From the NCBI GenBank assembly GCA_910589125.1, contig CAJURX010000009.1, forward strand, positions 1 to 64,000: a DNA stretch of 64,000 nucleotides. Reading direction: 5' to 3'. How positions within the stretch are numbered: position 1 is the first letter of the stretch; every line of letters starts with the position of its first letter. The notes under the pieces were generated by a model. The model did not search any database and was not told the origin of the DNA. It was given only the letters and a program-made list of their open reading frames with translations. This DNA comes from an uncultured Eggerthellaceae bacterium (lineage in GTDB: Bacteria > Actinomycetota > Coriobacteriia > Coriobacteriales > Eggerthellaceae). Of this stretch, positions 46,858-55,282 are shown one piece after another. The translations under genes and the position numbers were made by a program.

Positions 46858-48297
46858 TCAGTCGATCGGCAGGTCCTCCACCTCCGCTTCGAGCGGGAGG
46901 GGTGGGTCTCCCGGGCCTTCGGACTTCGGGGCGGCTTCGCCCCAGGAGCTCTCATAGCCGGGGAGGATGATGTTCAGCACGATGCCCGCGATCGAGCCGA
47001 TGGCAAGCCCCGAGAGCGAGACGTCCACGCCGCCCACGGGGATGACGATGGCGCCAGCTGCGCTGTACGCGATGCCGAGCGAGAGCACCAAGATCAGCGC
47101 CGTTATCAGGATGTTGCGGCTCGCCATGAAGTCAACGTGGTTCTCCACGAGGTTCCGGATGCCCACGCTCGAGATCATGCCGTAGAGCACGAGCGACACC
47201 CCGCCGATGACGCATGCCGGCATGACGGCGATGACCGCCGCGAACTTCGGGCAGAACGAGAACACGATGGCGAAGAGGGCCGCGATGCGCACCACCCGCG
47301 GATCCAGCACGCGCGTGAGCGCAAGGACGCCCGTGTTCTCGCCATACGTGGTGTTGGCGGGAGCTCCGAACAGGGACGCCAGCATGGTGGCGAAGCCATC
47401 TCCGAGGAGCGTGCGATGCAATCCCGGATCAGCAAGGTAGTTGCGGTTGCACGTAGAGCTGATAGCGGACATGTCGCCGATGTGCTCGATCATGGTGGCG
47501 AACGCGAGCGGCATGATGGTGATGATGGCCGTGATGGCAAGGCCCGCATCGAATCCAGGGCCCGCGAGCGCGAACACCGTGTTCGGCCAGAGGACGGGAA
47601 GGCCGATCCATGCCGCTTCTGCCACCGGCGCGAAATCCACGATGCCCACAGCCGCAGCGACCGCGTATGACCCGATGACGCCGAGCAGGATGGGGATGAT
47701 GCGGATCATGCCACGACCCCAGATGTTCGCCACGATGATGATGGCGATGGCGACGATGGCGATGGGCCAATTCGTCTCGCAGTTGGCGATCGCCGAGCTT
47801 GCCAGGATGAGGCCGATGCAGATGACGATGGGGCCTGTCACCACGGGCGGGAAGAAGCGCATGACGCGCTCCGTTCCGAAGATGCGGAACAGCGCCGAGA
47901 GCACAAGGTACAGCAGCCCCGAGCACGCAACGCCCAAGCACGCATAGGGCAGAAGCTCTGGCTCCCCTGCCGGCGCGATGGCGACGTAGCCCGCGATGAA
48001 CGCGAACGAGGAGCCAAGGAATGCGGGCACCTTGCCCTTCGTGATGAGGTGGAACAGGAGCGTGCCCACCCCCGCGAACAGCAATGTAGCTGATACCGAC
48101 AGCCCCGTGAGCGTGGGCACCAGGATGGTCGCGCCGAACATGGCGAACATGTGCTGCAATCCGAACAGGGCCATCTTCGGTGCACCGAGCGTGCGAGCGT
48201 CGTATATCGCACCCTTCGCATCCTGCGCGCCCATGGTCGGGGTGCTCGTGGACGGATCGGACGTGCGTGCGTTGTGCTCATCGGGTGCTGACGCCAT
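46858..48297 (-). CDS. uraA: Uracil permease, NCS2 family
   Basis: About 479 residues with 14 hydrophobic segments expected of nucleobase-cation symporters. GLQHMFAMFGATILVPTLTGL is the classic UraA N-terminus; the substrate-site segment ATMIEHIGDMSAIS and GAPANTTYGENTGVLALT are also present. A hydrophilic N-terminal extension of about 45 residues and an acidic tail flank the core. ATG 48297 has GAGGAG in front; 48309 is possible. It follows ftsW in the same direction but a hairpin stands between. Confidence 0.9.
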   Translation of the reverse strand: MASAPDEHNARTSDPSTSTPTMGAQDAKGAIYDARTLGAPKMALFGLQHMFAMFGATILVPTLTGLSVSATLLFAGVGTLLFHLITKGKVPAFLGSSFAFIAGYVAIAPAGEPELLPYACLGVACSGLLYLVLSALFRIFGTERVMRFFPPVVTGPIVICIGLILASSAIANCETNWPIAIVAIAIIIVANIWGRGMIRIIPILLGVIGSYAVAAAVGIVDFAPVAEAAWIGLPVLWPNTVFALAGPGFDAGLAITAIITIMPLAFATMIEHIGDMSAISSTCNRNYLADPGLHRTLLGDGFATMLASLFGAPANTTYGENTGVLALTRVLDPRVVRIAALFAIVFSFCPKFAAVIAVMPACVIGGVSLVLYGMISSVGIRNLVENHVDFMASRNILITALILVLSLGIAYSAAGAIVIPVGGVDVSLSGLAIGSIAGIVLNIILPGYESSWGEAAPKSEGPGDPPLPLEAEVEDLPID

Positions 48298-48351
48298 GAT
48301 GCTCCTCATGTCAGTGTGGTCTGGATGGCCGTACGGCAGCGCGGCGCAACG

Positions 48352-48357
48352 ATACTA
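48352..48357 (-). promoter_or_regulatory. Possible -10 element of uraA
   Basis: TAGTAT on the minus strand, about 55 bases before the uraA ATG and just past the ftsW hairpin. Weak, single-element evidence. Confidence 0.25.
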
Positions 48358-48366
48358 CCATGATGC

Positions 48367-48391
48367 GCGACGGGGAAGGCTCCCGTGTCGC
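48367..48391 (-). terminator. Hairpin after ftsW
   Basis: GCGAC-GGG (48367-48374) pairs with CCC-GT-GTCGC (48382-48391), a bulged stem of eight pairs, 14 bases past the ftsW stop. It would end the division/wall operon before uraA. Confidence 0.4.
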
Positions 48392-48404
48392 ACGCGTGCA
48401 CAGC

Positions 48405-49586
48405 TCAGCGGTTGCGGATGACGCGCAGGTCGTCACGCGCCCGGTCGAAGGCGGGATCGGGGGCAGAGGCATGCTGCACCGAGAGGATGAGCCCCACGAT
48501 CAGAAGCGACGAGATGACCGATGTGCCCCCCGAGGAGATGAACGGCAGCGGCTTGCCCGTGGTGGGGAACACGCCGATGGCGCACCCGATGTTCAGGAAC
48601 GCCTGGAACACGAGCATGATGGCGCACCCACCTGCGATCATGGCACCCAGGTTGTCGAGCGCACCTTGCGATATGCGCAAGGAGGCGAACAGGAACAGGA
48701 GGAAGAGCCCTATGACGAAGAGCGCTCCCACGAGCCCCATCTCCTCCCCGAGCACCGCGAAGATGAAGTCGCTGTCAGACGCGAAGAGGTACTGGTACTT
48801 CTCGTGCGAGTTCCCGATGCCGACGCCGAACAGGCCACCTTCGGCAAGCGCGAAGTACGACCGGATGATGTTGTAGCCCGAGCCCAGACCACCTTCGCCA
48901 TCATTCCACGGGTCGAGGTACACGAAGCGATTGGAGCGATAGCCCGATCCCAGCGTGCCGCCGATGACCGCCAGCAAGCCGACCGCCACGATCGCCACGA
49001 GCGACCATGCGGGGAATCCGCCGATCCAGAGCACGGCGAAGATGCCCACGGCGCAGATGAGCGTGGTGCCCATGTCGGACTGCGTCACGTACATGAATGC
49101 GAGCGGCACCGCGATCAGGAACAAGAGCTCGATGAACGCCATGCGGAAGTCGATCTCGCCGATCCGGAAGCGGTGCGCGATGCGGATGGTCATGAGGATG
49201 AGCGCGACCTTGATGAACTCGGAGGGCTGCATGCCCACCGGTCCGATGTAGAGCCAGCGCTTCGCGCCGTTGACCTCGGTGCCCACGAAGAAGGTGAGCA
49301 CGAGTAGCACCATGCAGAATCCCCAGAACATCCATGTCAGCTGGCCGGCCCATGCATGATACGGGATCAGCTGCCAGATCACGATGGCTGCCACCGTGCC
49401 GATGGCGACATAGACCGCCTGGCCGAGCACATCGCGGTACGGGTTCTTGGCCGCTGCGGAGAGGTCCGCTGATGTGGCTGAGAACACCATGACCAGCCCG
49501 ATCACCACGAGCGCGAACACCGCAGCGATGAGGAGGATGGAGGCCACCTTGCTCTCGGTGATGGGTTTGGGCTGGCGCCGTGCCAT
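48405..49586 (-). CDS. ftsW: Peptidoglycan glycosyltransferase FtsW
   Basis: SEDS-family polymerase that extends septal glycan with FtsI. 393 residues, ten hydrophobic segments. GLVMVFSATSA follows the first helix; GAKRWLYIGPVGMQPSEFIKVALIL is the family core, FMYVTQSDMGTTLI includes the catalytic Asp region, and FISSGGTSVISSL lies near the end. Placed 12 bases after murD, which supports FtsW over RodA. Last gene of the cluster. Confidence 0.93.
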   Translation of the reverse strand: MARRQPKPITESKVASILLIAAVFALVVIGLVMVFSATSADLSAAAKNPYRDVLGQAVYVAIGTVAAIVIWQLIPYHAWAGQLTWMFWGFCMVLLVLTFFVGTEVNGAKRWLYIGPVGMQPSEFIKVALILMTIRIAHRFRIGEIDFRMAFIELLFLIAVPLAFMYVTQSDMGTTLICAVGIFAVLWIGGFPAWSLVAIVAVGLLAVIGGTLGSGYRSNRFVYLDPWNDGEGGLGSGYNIIRSYFALAEGGLFGVGIGNSHEKYQYLFASDSDFIFAVLGEEMGLVGALFVIGLFLLFLFASLRISQGALDNLGAMIAGGCAIMLVFQAFLNIGCAIGVFPTTGKPLPFISSGGTSVISSLLIVGLILSVQHASAPDPAFDRARDDLRVIRNR

Positions 49587-49598
49587 GGGAAGCGCGCC

Positions 49599-51101
49599 CT
49601 ACCCTTCCCTGCGAGCGAGGCGTGCCACCAGGTCCTTGAAGCGCTGGCCACGCTCCTCGAAGCAGGAGAACTCGTCGAAGGACGCGCATGCGGGCGAGAG
49701 CAGCACCACGCCTGCGGGCTCAGCTGCATGAGCAGCCGCCTCGAACGCCTCGTCGAACGTGCCACGACGGATCACCTCAGGCGAAGCGGCATCACCGAAC
49801 GCCTCAGCGAAGCGATCTGCCGCCTCGCCGTACACGACGACAGTCTGGGCATGCTCGCGACATGCCGCCACGAGCGCGTCAAGAGGTCCCATCTTGTCGC
49901 GACCGCCCAACATGACCACGAGCGATCGTCCGGGAAACGATGCGAGCGCCACCAGCGTGGCATCCACGTTCGTAGCCTTGGAATCGTTGTAGAACTCAAC
50001 GCCGCCCACGCTGCCCACCGGCTCTATCCGGTGCTCGAGCGGCTGGAAGCTGGCAAGGGCACGCGTCACGTCGCCCCCGTCTGCTCCGAGCGCGATGGCG
50101 GCAGATGCAGCAGCGAGCGCATTCACCACATTGTGAGCGCCCTTGATCTTGAGCGCATCAGCCGGGATCAGGACGTATTCACCCTCCAGATAGGCGACGT
50201 GCAGATGCCCTGCCCCATCCAGGAAGGCAGCATTGCGCGAACCGCACGCCTCGCGCATGTCCACGCCGATGCCCGCCTTGGCTCCGATGGGGATATAGGT
50301 GACCGCTTCTGACGTGGGCAGCGCACGCAAGCGCCGCACCTCTTGGCGCGTGACATCGTTGGTCGCATCCAGCACCGCCACGCCGCCAGCGCGCTCGATG
50401 TTCGCGAGCATCTTGCGCTTGGCATCCGCATACGCCTCAAAGCTCCCATGCCATGCAAGGTGATCGGGCGTTATCCCCAAGAGCACCCCTACATCAGGCG
50501 TGAGGTCGCGCATGGATGCCAGTTGATAGGACGAGACCTCTGCCACGTATGCGCGCGCACGCCCGCACCGGCACTCCTCCTCGGTGCCGAAGAGGTCATC
50601 CGAGACCACATGGATGCACGCCTCCCCGATGTTCCCGCACGCCTTCGCTGCGAAGCCCGATGCATCCAAGAGGTGCGCCAGGAGCGCTGTGGTGGTGGTC
50701 TTGCCGTTCGTGCCCGTGATGCACACCCATCGCGCATCCACGCTGCTCTCGCGCCACGCCAGCTCCACTTCGCTGATCAGCTCCGCGCTCGCAGCACGCG
50801 CCTCTTGGTAGAAGGCGGATGTCTCAGGGATGCCCGGGCTCGCGACGCAGAGGTCGAAGCTGCCCGTCACATGCTCTCCGAACACGACATGCGCACCTGC
50901 CTCCGTGAGCGCCTGCGCATCAGGAGAGCTCTCGTCAGCTCGTCCGGCGAACACCGACAGGGAAGCTACGCGCCCCGCTGGCTGCTTGAGGAGATAGTCG
51001 GCAACGGCTCGGCCCGATACGCCCAAGCCCAGCACGCAGACATCCCCCAGACGCTCCGGCGCATGCCGCCTGCCCTCTATCAGGGCCGCATCTGCCATCA
51101 T
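49599..51101 (-). CDS. murD: UDP-N-acetylmuramoylalanine--D-glutamate ligase
   Basis: Adds D-Glu to UDP-MurNAc-L-Ala. About 500 residues. The N-terminal UDP domain begins VCVLGLGVSGRAVADYL; the ATP loop ITGTNGKTTTTALLAHLL, the GNIGEA block, the YNDSKATNVDAT domain-III motif and VVMLGGRDKMG follow. ATG 51101 overlaps the mraY stop as ATGA. The same frame is open far upstream (to 51752) but that part is inside mraY. Confidence 0.95.
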   Translation of the reverse strand: MMADAALIEGRRHAPERLGDVCVLGLGVSGRAVADYLLKQPAGRVASLSVFAGRADESSPDAQALTEAGAHVVFGEHVTGSFDLCVASPGIPETSAFYQEARAASAELISEVELAWRESSVDARWVCITGTNGKTTTTALLAHLLDASGFAAKACGNIGEACIHVVSDDLFGTEEECRCGRARAYVAEVSSYQLASMRDLTPDVGVLLGITPDHLAWHGSFEAYADAKRKMLANIERAGGVAVLDATNDVTRQEVRRLRALPTSEAVTYIPIGAKAGIGVDMREACGSRNAAFLDGAGHLHVAYLEGEYVLIPADALKIKGAHNVVNALAAASAAIALGADGGDVTRALASFQPLEHRIEPVGSVGGVEFYNDSKATNVDATLVALASFPGRSLVVMLGGRDKMGPLDALVAACREHAQTVVVYGEAADRFAEAFGDAASPEVIRRGTFDEAFEAAAHAAEPAGVVLLSPACASFDEFSCFEERGQRFKDLVARLARREG

Positions 51102-52147
51102 GCGACCACCAGCGAGGAGGAGAAGTACACGACGAACCCGAGCGCAGCGAGCAGGCCCGAGATGATCCAGAAGCGCACGACGACCTTCGTCTCGCTCCAG
51201 CCCTTCTTCTCGAAGTGATGATGGAGCGGCGCCATCAGGAACACGCGCTTGCCCGTCCGTTGGAAATGCGCCACCTGGATCATGACAGAGAGCGCTTCGG
51301 CGACGAAGAGGCCGCCGATGATGATCACGATGAACTCCGTCTTGGTGACCACCGCAAGGCAGCCGAGCGCTTGCCCGAGCGCCAGCGATCCCGTATCGCC
51401 CATGAAGATCTCTGCGGGGTGAGAGTTGAACCAGAGGAAGCCGACGCACGCACCCGCGATGGCCGCCGAGAAGATGGCGGGCTCCAGCAGGTTCTCGCGG
51501 AATGCGATGGCCGCCATGACGATCATGACCATCATGACCGTACCCGATGCCAGCCCATCCAGCCCGTCGGTCAGGTTGACCGCATTCGACAGCCCCATGA
51601 GCAGGATGAGGTCGAAGAGCACGTAGAGCCACGGGATGGAGAGCGTCGCGCCATCCCCCAGCGGGATGACCGTGGTGAAGATGCCCAGGTCGAGCTTGCA
51701 GATGAACGGGATGTCTATGACCGGGCTCACATTCAGGATGTTCACAGCGCATAGGATGAACGCGAGCGATATCAGGAACTGGCAGACGAGCTTCGCTGGC
51801 GGCGTGAGCCCGAGGGAGCGCGCATGGGCGATGGAGGAGATATCATCCACGAGCCCTACCACGCCCGTGAGCAGGACCGCGCCCAACAGGACATAGGTCT
51901 CAGGGTCGGGAACGCCAACGGCGAAGGACGCGACGGCGACGGCGAGCAGCATGACGATGCCGCCCATCGTGGGCGTGCCACTCTTCGCCAGATGGGTCTG
52001 CGGACCATCATCGCGTATCTGCTGGCCCAGATGCTCTGCCCGGAGTATCCGGATGAGCACCGGCGTCAGCAGGATGGTCACGACGACGCCGATGAGCACC
52101 GCCATGAAGACGAGGAACGTGGGATAGTGTTCGAAGTAGGAGAACAT
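51098..52147 (-). CDS. mraY: Phospho-N-acetylmuramoyl-pentapeptide transferase
   Basis: Forms lipid I on the cytoplasmic membrane. 349 residues, ten hydrophobic segments. SGTPTMGGIVML, GLVDDISSI (metal-binding Asp pair), NAVNLTDGLDGLASG, EIFMGDTGSLALG and MAPLHHHFEKKGWSE are all intact. Its ATG overlaps the murF stop by one base. Confidence 0.96.
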   Translation of the reverse strand: MFSYFEHYPTFLVFMAVLIGVVVTILLTPVLIRILRAEHLGQQIRDDGPQTHLAKSGTPTMGGIVMLLAVAVASFAVGVPDPETYVLLGAVLLTGVVGLVDDISSIAHARSLGLTPPAKLVCQFLISLAFILCAVNILNVSPVIDIPFICKLDLGIFTTVIPLGDGATLSIPWLYVLFDLILLMGLSNAVNLTDGLDGLASGTVMMVMIVMAAIAFRENLLEPAIFSAAIAGACVGFLWFNSHPAEIFMGDTGSLALGQALGCLAVVTKTEFIVIIIGGLFVAEALSVMIQVAHFQRTGKRVFLMAPLHHHFEKKGWSETKVVVRFWIISGLLAALGFVVYFSSSLVVA

Positions 52148-53718
52148 CAGCTTGCGAGCCCTTCTGCCAGACGCGTGAGGCCCATGAAGTTGGATGCCTT
52201 GACGAGCACCGCATCATCGGGTGCGAGCGTGCCTTCCAACTGCTCGAGCGCCTCACCGATCGTATCCACGCACGTGATATGGGCATCATCCATCCCCGAT
52301 GCGCGCGCACCTTGGGCGATCAGCCGGCTGGACTGCCCGATGCAGAGCAAGCGGTCGATCCCGTGCGCAGCCACCGCCTCGCCCACGCCGATGTGGCACG
52401 CATCAGAATGCTCGCCCAACTCGCCCATATCCCCGAGCACCGCATATCTCCGGCCGCTCACGTCCATGGACGCCAGCACCGCAAGGGACGCGCGCATGGA
52501 ATCGGGGCTCGCGTTGTAGGCATCGTTGATGATGAGGCATCCATCTTGGCCGTGCAGCAGCTCTTGGCGCCCAGCCTCGGCAACGGATGCGCCAAGTGCC
52601 TCGGCGATCGCCTGCGGGCTGATGCCGAGCGCGCGACCCACCGCCGCCGCAGCGAGCGCATTGGACACGTTGTGCACACCGCGCAGGGCGAGCTTCACGC
52701 GCACGCGCTCGATATCGGGCTCCATGTCGAAGAGCGTCGGAGATGCGTCCGCATCGTCGCGGAACCCGCGGAAGCAGATGTCGAACTCAGGGCAGCCCTG
52801 CGCATCCACCGAGACATGCTCTGCCCACGTGGATGTGGCTGCGTCGGGCATGGCGGGGACGCTCTTGGCGGCAGCGATCGCACTGCTTCCCGCCTCGGTC
52901 GCATCTGCCTCAGCCGCATCCATGTCCGCAGCGCCTTCGGCGGACGCATCATACAGGCCGAGCGCGACATTGCGCGCGCCCAAGCGGGACACCTCGGCCA
53001 GGAACGACGTGAAGGCATCCCCTCCGTTCAGGAACGCCTTGCCCGTGCCGTCAGGCAGCTCTTCCAGCAGCTCCGCCTTCGCACGCGCGATGTTCTCCTG
53101 GCTGCCGAGCATCTCCATGTGGGATTCGCCCACGTTCGTGACCACGCCCCAATCAGGACGCGCCATGCGGCAGAGGAACCGTATCTGACCGGAGCCGTCC
53201 ATGCCCATCTCCATGACCACCACCTCGTCGGTGGGGTCGGCGGAGAGCAGCGTGAGCGGACCGCCCAGCTCATTGTTCTGGTTGCCGCGCGTAGCGCACG
53301 CCTTGAACGTGGATGACACGACATCGCGGATGAGGTTCTTGGTGGTGGTCTTGCCAACGGAGCCCGTGACCGCGATCACCTTAGCGCTCAGGTGCCCGCG
53401 CCATTCCCGTGCTATGTCCGCCACCGCATGCTCTGTGTTCGGGACCTGGATGATGGCAGCCCCCAGCTCGCGCGCTAGCAGCTTGCACTTGTCATCAACG
53501 GGCTCGCTCACCAGAGCGCCGCGCGCACCTTGGGTGATGGCCGCCTCCACATACGCATGCCCATCCGTGCGCTCGCCCTGGATAGCCACGTACAGATCGC
53601 CCGGAGCCACCTCGCGCGAATCGAGCGTGATGCCCGTGAGCACCTCAGCGGCATCGATCGGCTCGACGAGGAGCTGACCGCCCGTCGCATGCAGCACCTG
53701 CTTGGCATTGAGTCTCAT
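52147..53718 (-). CDS. murF: UDP-MurNAc-tripeptide--D-Ala-D-Ala ligase
   Basis: Completes the UDP-MurNAc pentapeptide. 523 residues. The N-terminal substrate domain is followed by the ATP loop AVTGSVGKTTTKNLI, the TRGNQNNELG block and YNASPDSMRASL near the third domain. About 60 extra residues rich in Ala, Asp and Glu (about 265-325) make it longer than usual. ATG 53718 overlaps the murE stop as ATGA. Confidence 0.94.
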   Translation of the reverse strand: MRLNAKQVLHATGGQLLVEPIDAAEVLTGITLDSREVAPGDLYVAIQGERTDGHAYVEAAITQGARGALVSEPVDDKCKLLARELGAAIIQVPNTEHAVADIAREWRGHLSAKVIAVTGSVGKTTTKNLIRDVVSSTFKACATRGNQNNELGGPLTLLSADPTDEVVVMEMGMDGSGQIRFLCRMARPDWGVVTNVGESHMEMLGSQENIARAKAELLEELPDGTGKAFLNGGDAFTSFLAEVSRLGARNVALGLYDASAEGAADMDAAEADATEAGSSAIAAAKSVPAMPDAATSTWAEHVSVDAQGCPEFDICFRGFRDDADASPTLFDMEPDIERVRVKLALRGVHNVSNALAAAAVGRALGISPQAIAEALGASVAEAGRQELLHGQDGCLIINDAYNASPDSMRASLAVLASMDVSGRRYAVLGDMGELGEHSDACHIGVGEAVAAHGIDRLLCIGQSSRLIAQGARASGMDDAHITCVDTIGEALEQLEGTLAPDDAVLVKASNFMGLTRLAEGLAS

Positions 53719-55268
53719 CGCACTTCGCTCCGCTCCTCGGCCGCCCGCATCAGCAGCGCATAGCGGGCCTCTTCGACATCATCGAACACGACGGTATCCC
53801 CGCCGAACATCATCTTATCCTCATGCCCTCGACCACAGATGAGCACGATGTCCCCCTCGCGCGCCTCGTCGACCGCGCCTCTGATGGCTTGCTTCCTATC
53901 GGGGATGAGGCGCACCTTCGAGCTTGCTCCCGCACGCATATCCTCGGGGAAGGCCGCCACGACCTCGTCCAAGACATCCATCACGCGCTCGCCATGAGCG
54001 TTGTCGTTCGTGAGGAACACGAGGTCGGACTCGAGCGACGCCGCCGCCATCTCAGGCCGCTTCATGCGGTCGCGATCCCCTTCGCAGCCGAACACCAAGA
54101 GCAGACGCCCATCGGTGGCCTTGCGCGCTGACGAGATGACCTTCTCGAGGGCGTCGGGGGTGTGCGCGTAGTCGACGAACGTCATGAAGCCCATCTTGGA
54201 TGCGACCTCCACGCGCTGCATGCGCCCGGGAGGCGGAGCCGCCGTTGCGAAAGAAGCTGCCACGCGCTCAGGAGGCGCGCCCACCGCGCACGCGCAGCCC
54301 AGCGCTACGAGCACGTTCTCCGTATTGAAGTCCCCCAGGAGCCCATGGGTGAGCGTGACCTCATCCGGCACGTCTGCGCACCCCGGCACATCCAAGGCGC
54401 GAAGCCGCTCGAGCGACACCGTCATGGTGGTCTGCGCACCTGCGCGCCGCACATCCACGAGGCGGATGGCATCAGCCTCGTCCTGCCCCACGGTGATGAC
54501 CGCATCCCCCGCCTTGCGACAGAGCGCCGCGAGCTCCTGCCCGGCGCGCCCGAACGTGGATATCACGCGTACGGCAGGGTAGCCATCTGAGAACAGCAGC
54601 TTCTTGGCAGCGAAGTACTCGTCGAAGGTCTTGTGGTAATCCAGATGGTCATGGGTGATGTTCGTGAACGCCGTGACCGCGAAGCGCGTGGCCCAAGCGC
54701 GTCCCAAGGCCAGCGCATGGGATGACACCTCCATGGCAACGGCCTGGCAGCGCTCGTCGCGCATGATGCCCAAGATGCGCTGCAGGTCGGCCGATTCAGG
54801 CGTGGTATGCAGGCTCTGCACGGGACGACCCGCCGCGCGCGACCCGCACGTGCCGATCACGCCGCACGGATGGCCGCATGCGGTGAGCGCATGCTCCACC
54901 AGGTACGTGACCGTGGTCTTGCCGTTGGTGCCCGTCACCCCGATCACGTCCATATCAGCAGAAGGCTGACCGTAGAACAGGGCAGCAGCCTCAGCCAAGG
55001 CGCGCCGCGCATCGGATACGATGACCTCCGTCGCACCCTTGAGGTCGACAGAGAACAGCTGCCGCTCGCAGACGATGGCCGCAGCCCCCGCATCGATGGC
55101 ATCCTGGGCGAAATCGTGCCCGTCCACCACGTTGCCGACGATGCAGAAGAAGGCATCGCCCGGCCGCACGTCGCGGCTGCTATAGGCGATGCCCGATACC
55201 TCTGAGGCGGCATCCCCGATGAATGCGTGTGGGATATCAGCGAATATCTCGGCGCAGGTCCTGGGCAT
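53715..55268 (-). CDS. murE: UDP-MurNAc-dipeptide ligase MurE
   Basis: Adds the third residue to the peptide stem. About 517 residues. Carries GVTGTNGKTTVTYL, the TTPES block, HDHLDYHKTFDEYFAAK and YAHTPDALEKVI. At the position of the DNPR motif that selects meso-diaminopimelate, this protein reads DNAH, so the third residue may not be diaminopimelate. ATG 55268 with AGGGG eleven bases upstream is preferred; a GTG at 55280 lacks room for a ribosome site. Follows ftsI by 14 bases. Confidence 0.93.
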   Translation of the reverse strand: MPRTCAEIFADIPHAFIGDAASEVSGIAYSSRDVRPGDAFFCIVGNVVDGHDFAQDAIDAGAAAIVCERQLFSVDLKGATEVIVSDARRALAEAAALFYGQPSADMDVIGVTGTNGKTTVTYLVEHALTACGHPCGVIGTCGSRAAGRPVQSLHTTPESADLQRILGIMRDERCQAVAMEVSSHALALGRAWATRFAVTAFTNITHDHLDYHKTFDEYFAAKKLLFSDGYPAVRVISTFGRAGQELAALCRKAGDAVITVGQDEADAIRLVDVRRAGAQTTMTVSLERLRALDVPGCADVPDEVTLTHGLLGDFNTENVLVALGCACAVGAPPERVAASFATAAPPPGRMQRVEVASKMGFMTFVDYAHTPDALEKVISSARKATDGRLLLVFGCEGDRDRMKRPEMAAASLESDLVFLTNDNAHGERVMDVLDEVVAAFPEDMRAGASSKVRLIPDRKQAIRGAVDEAREGDIVLICGRGHEDKMMFGGDTVVFDDVEEARYALLMRAAEERSEVR

Positions 55269-55282
55269 CAGATCGATCACCC

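Noticed and set aside
51102..51752. Long N-terminal extension of murD
   Set aside because: Lies in another frame of mraY; the ATGA overlap marks the start.
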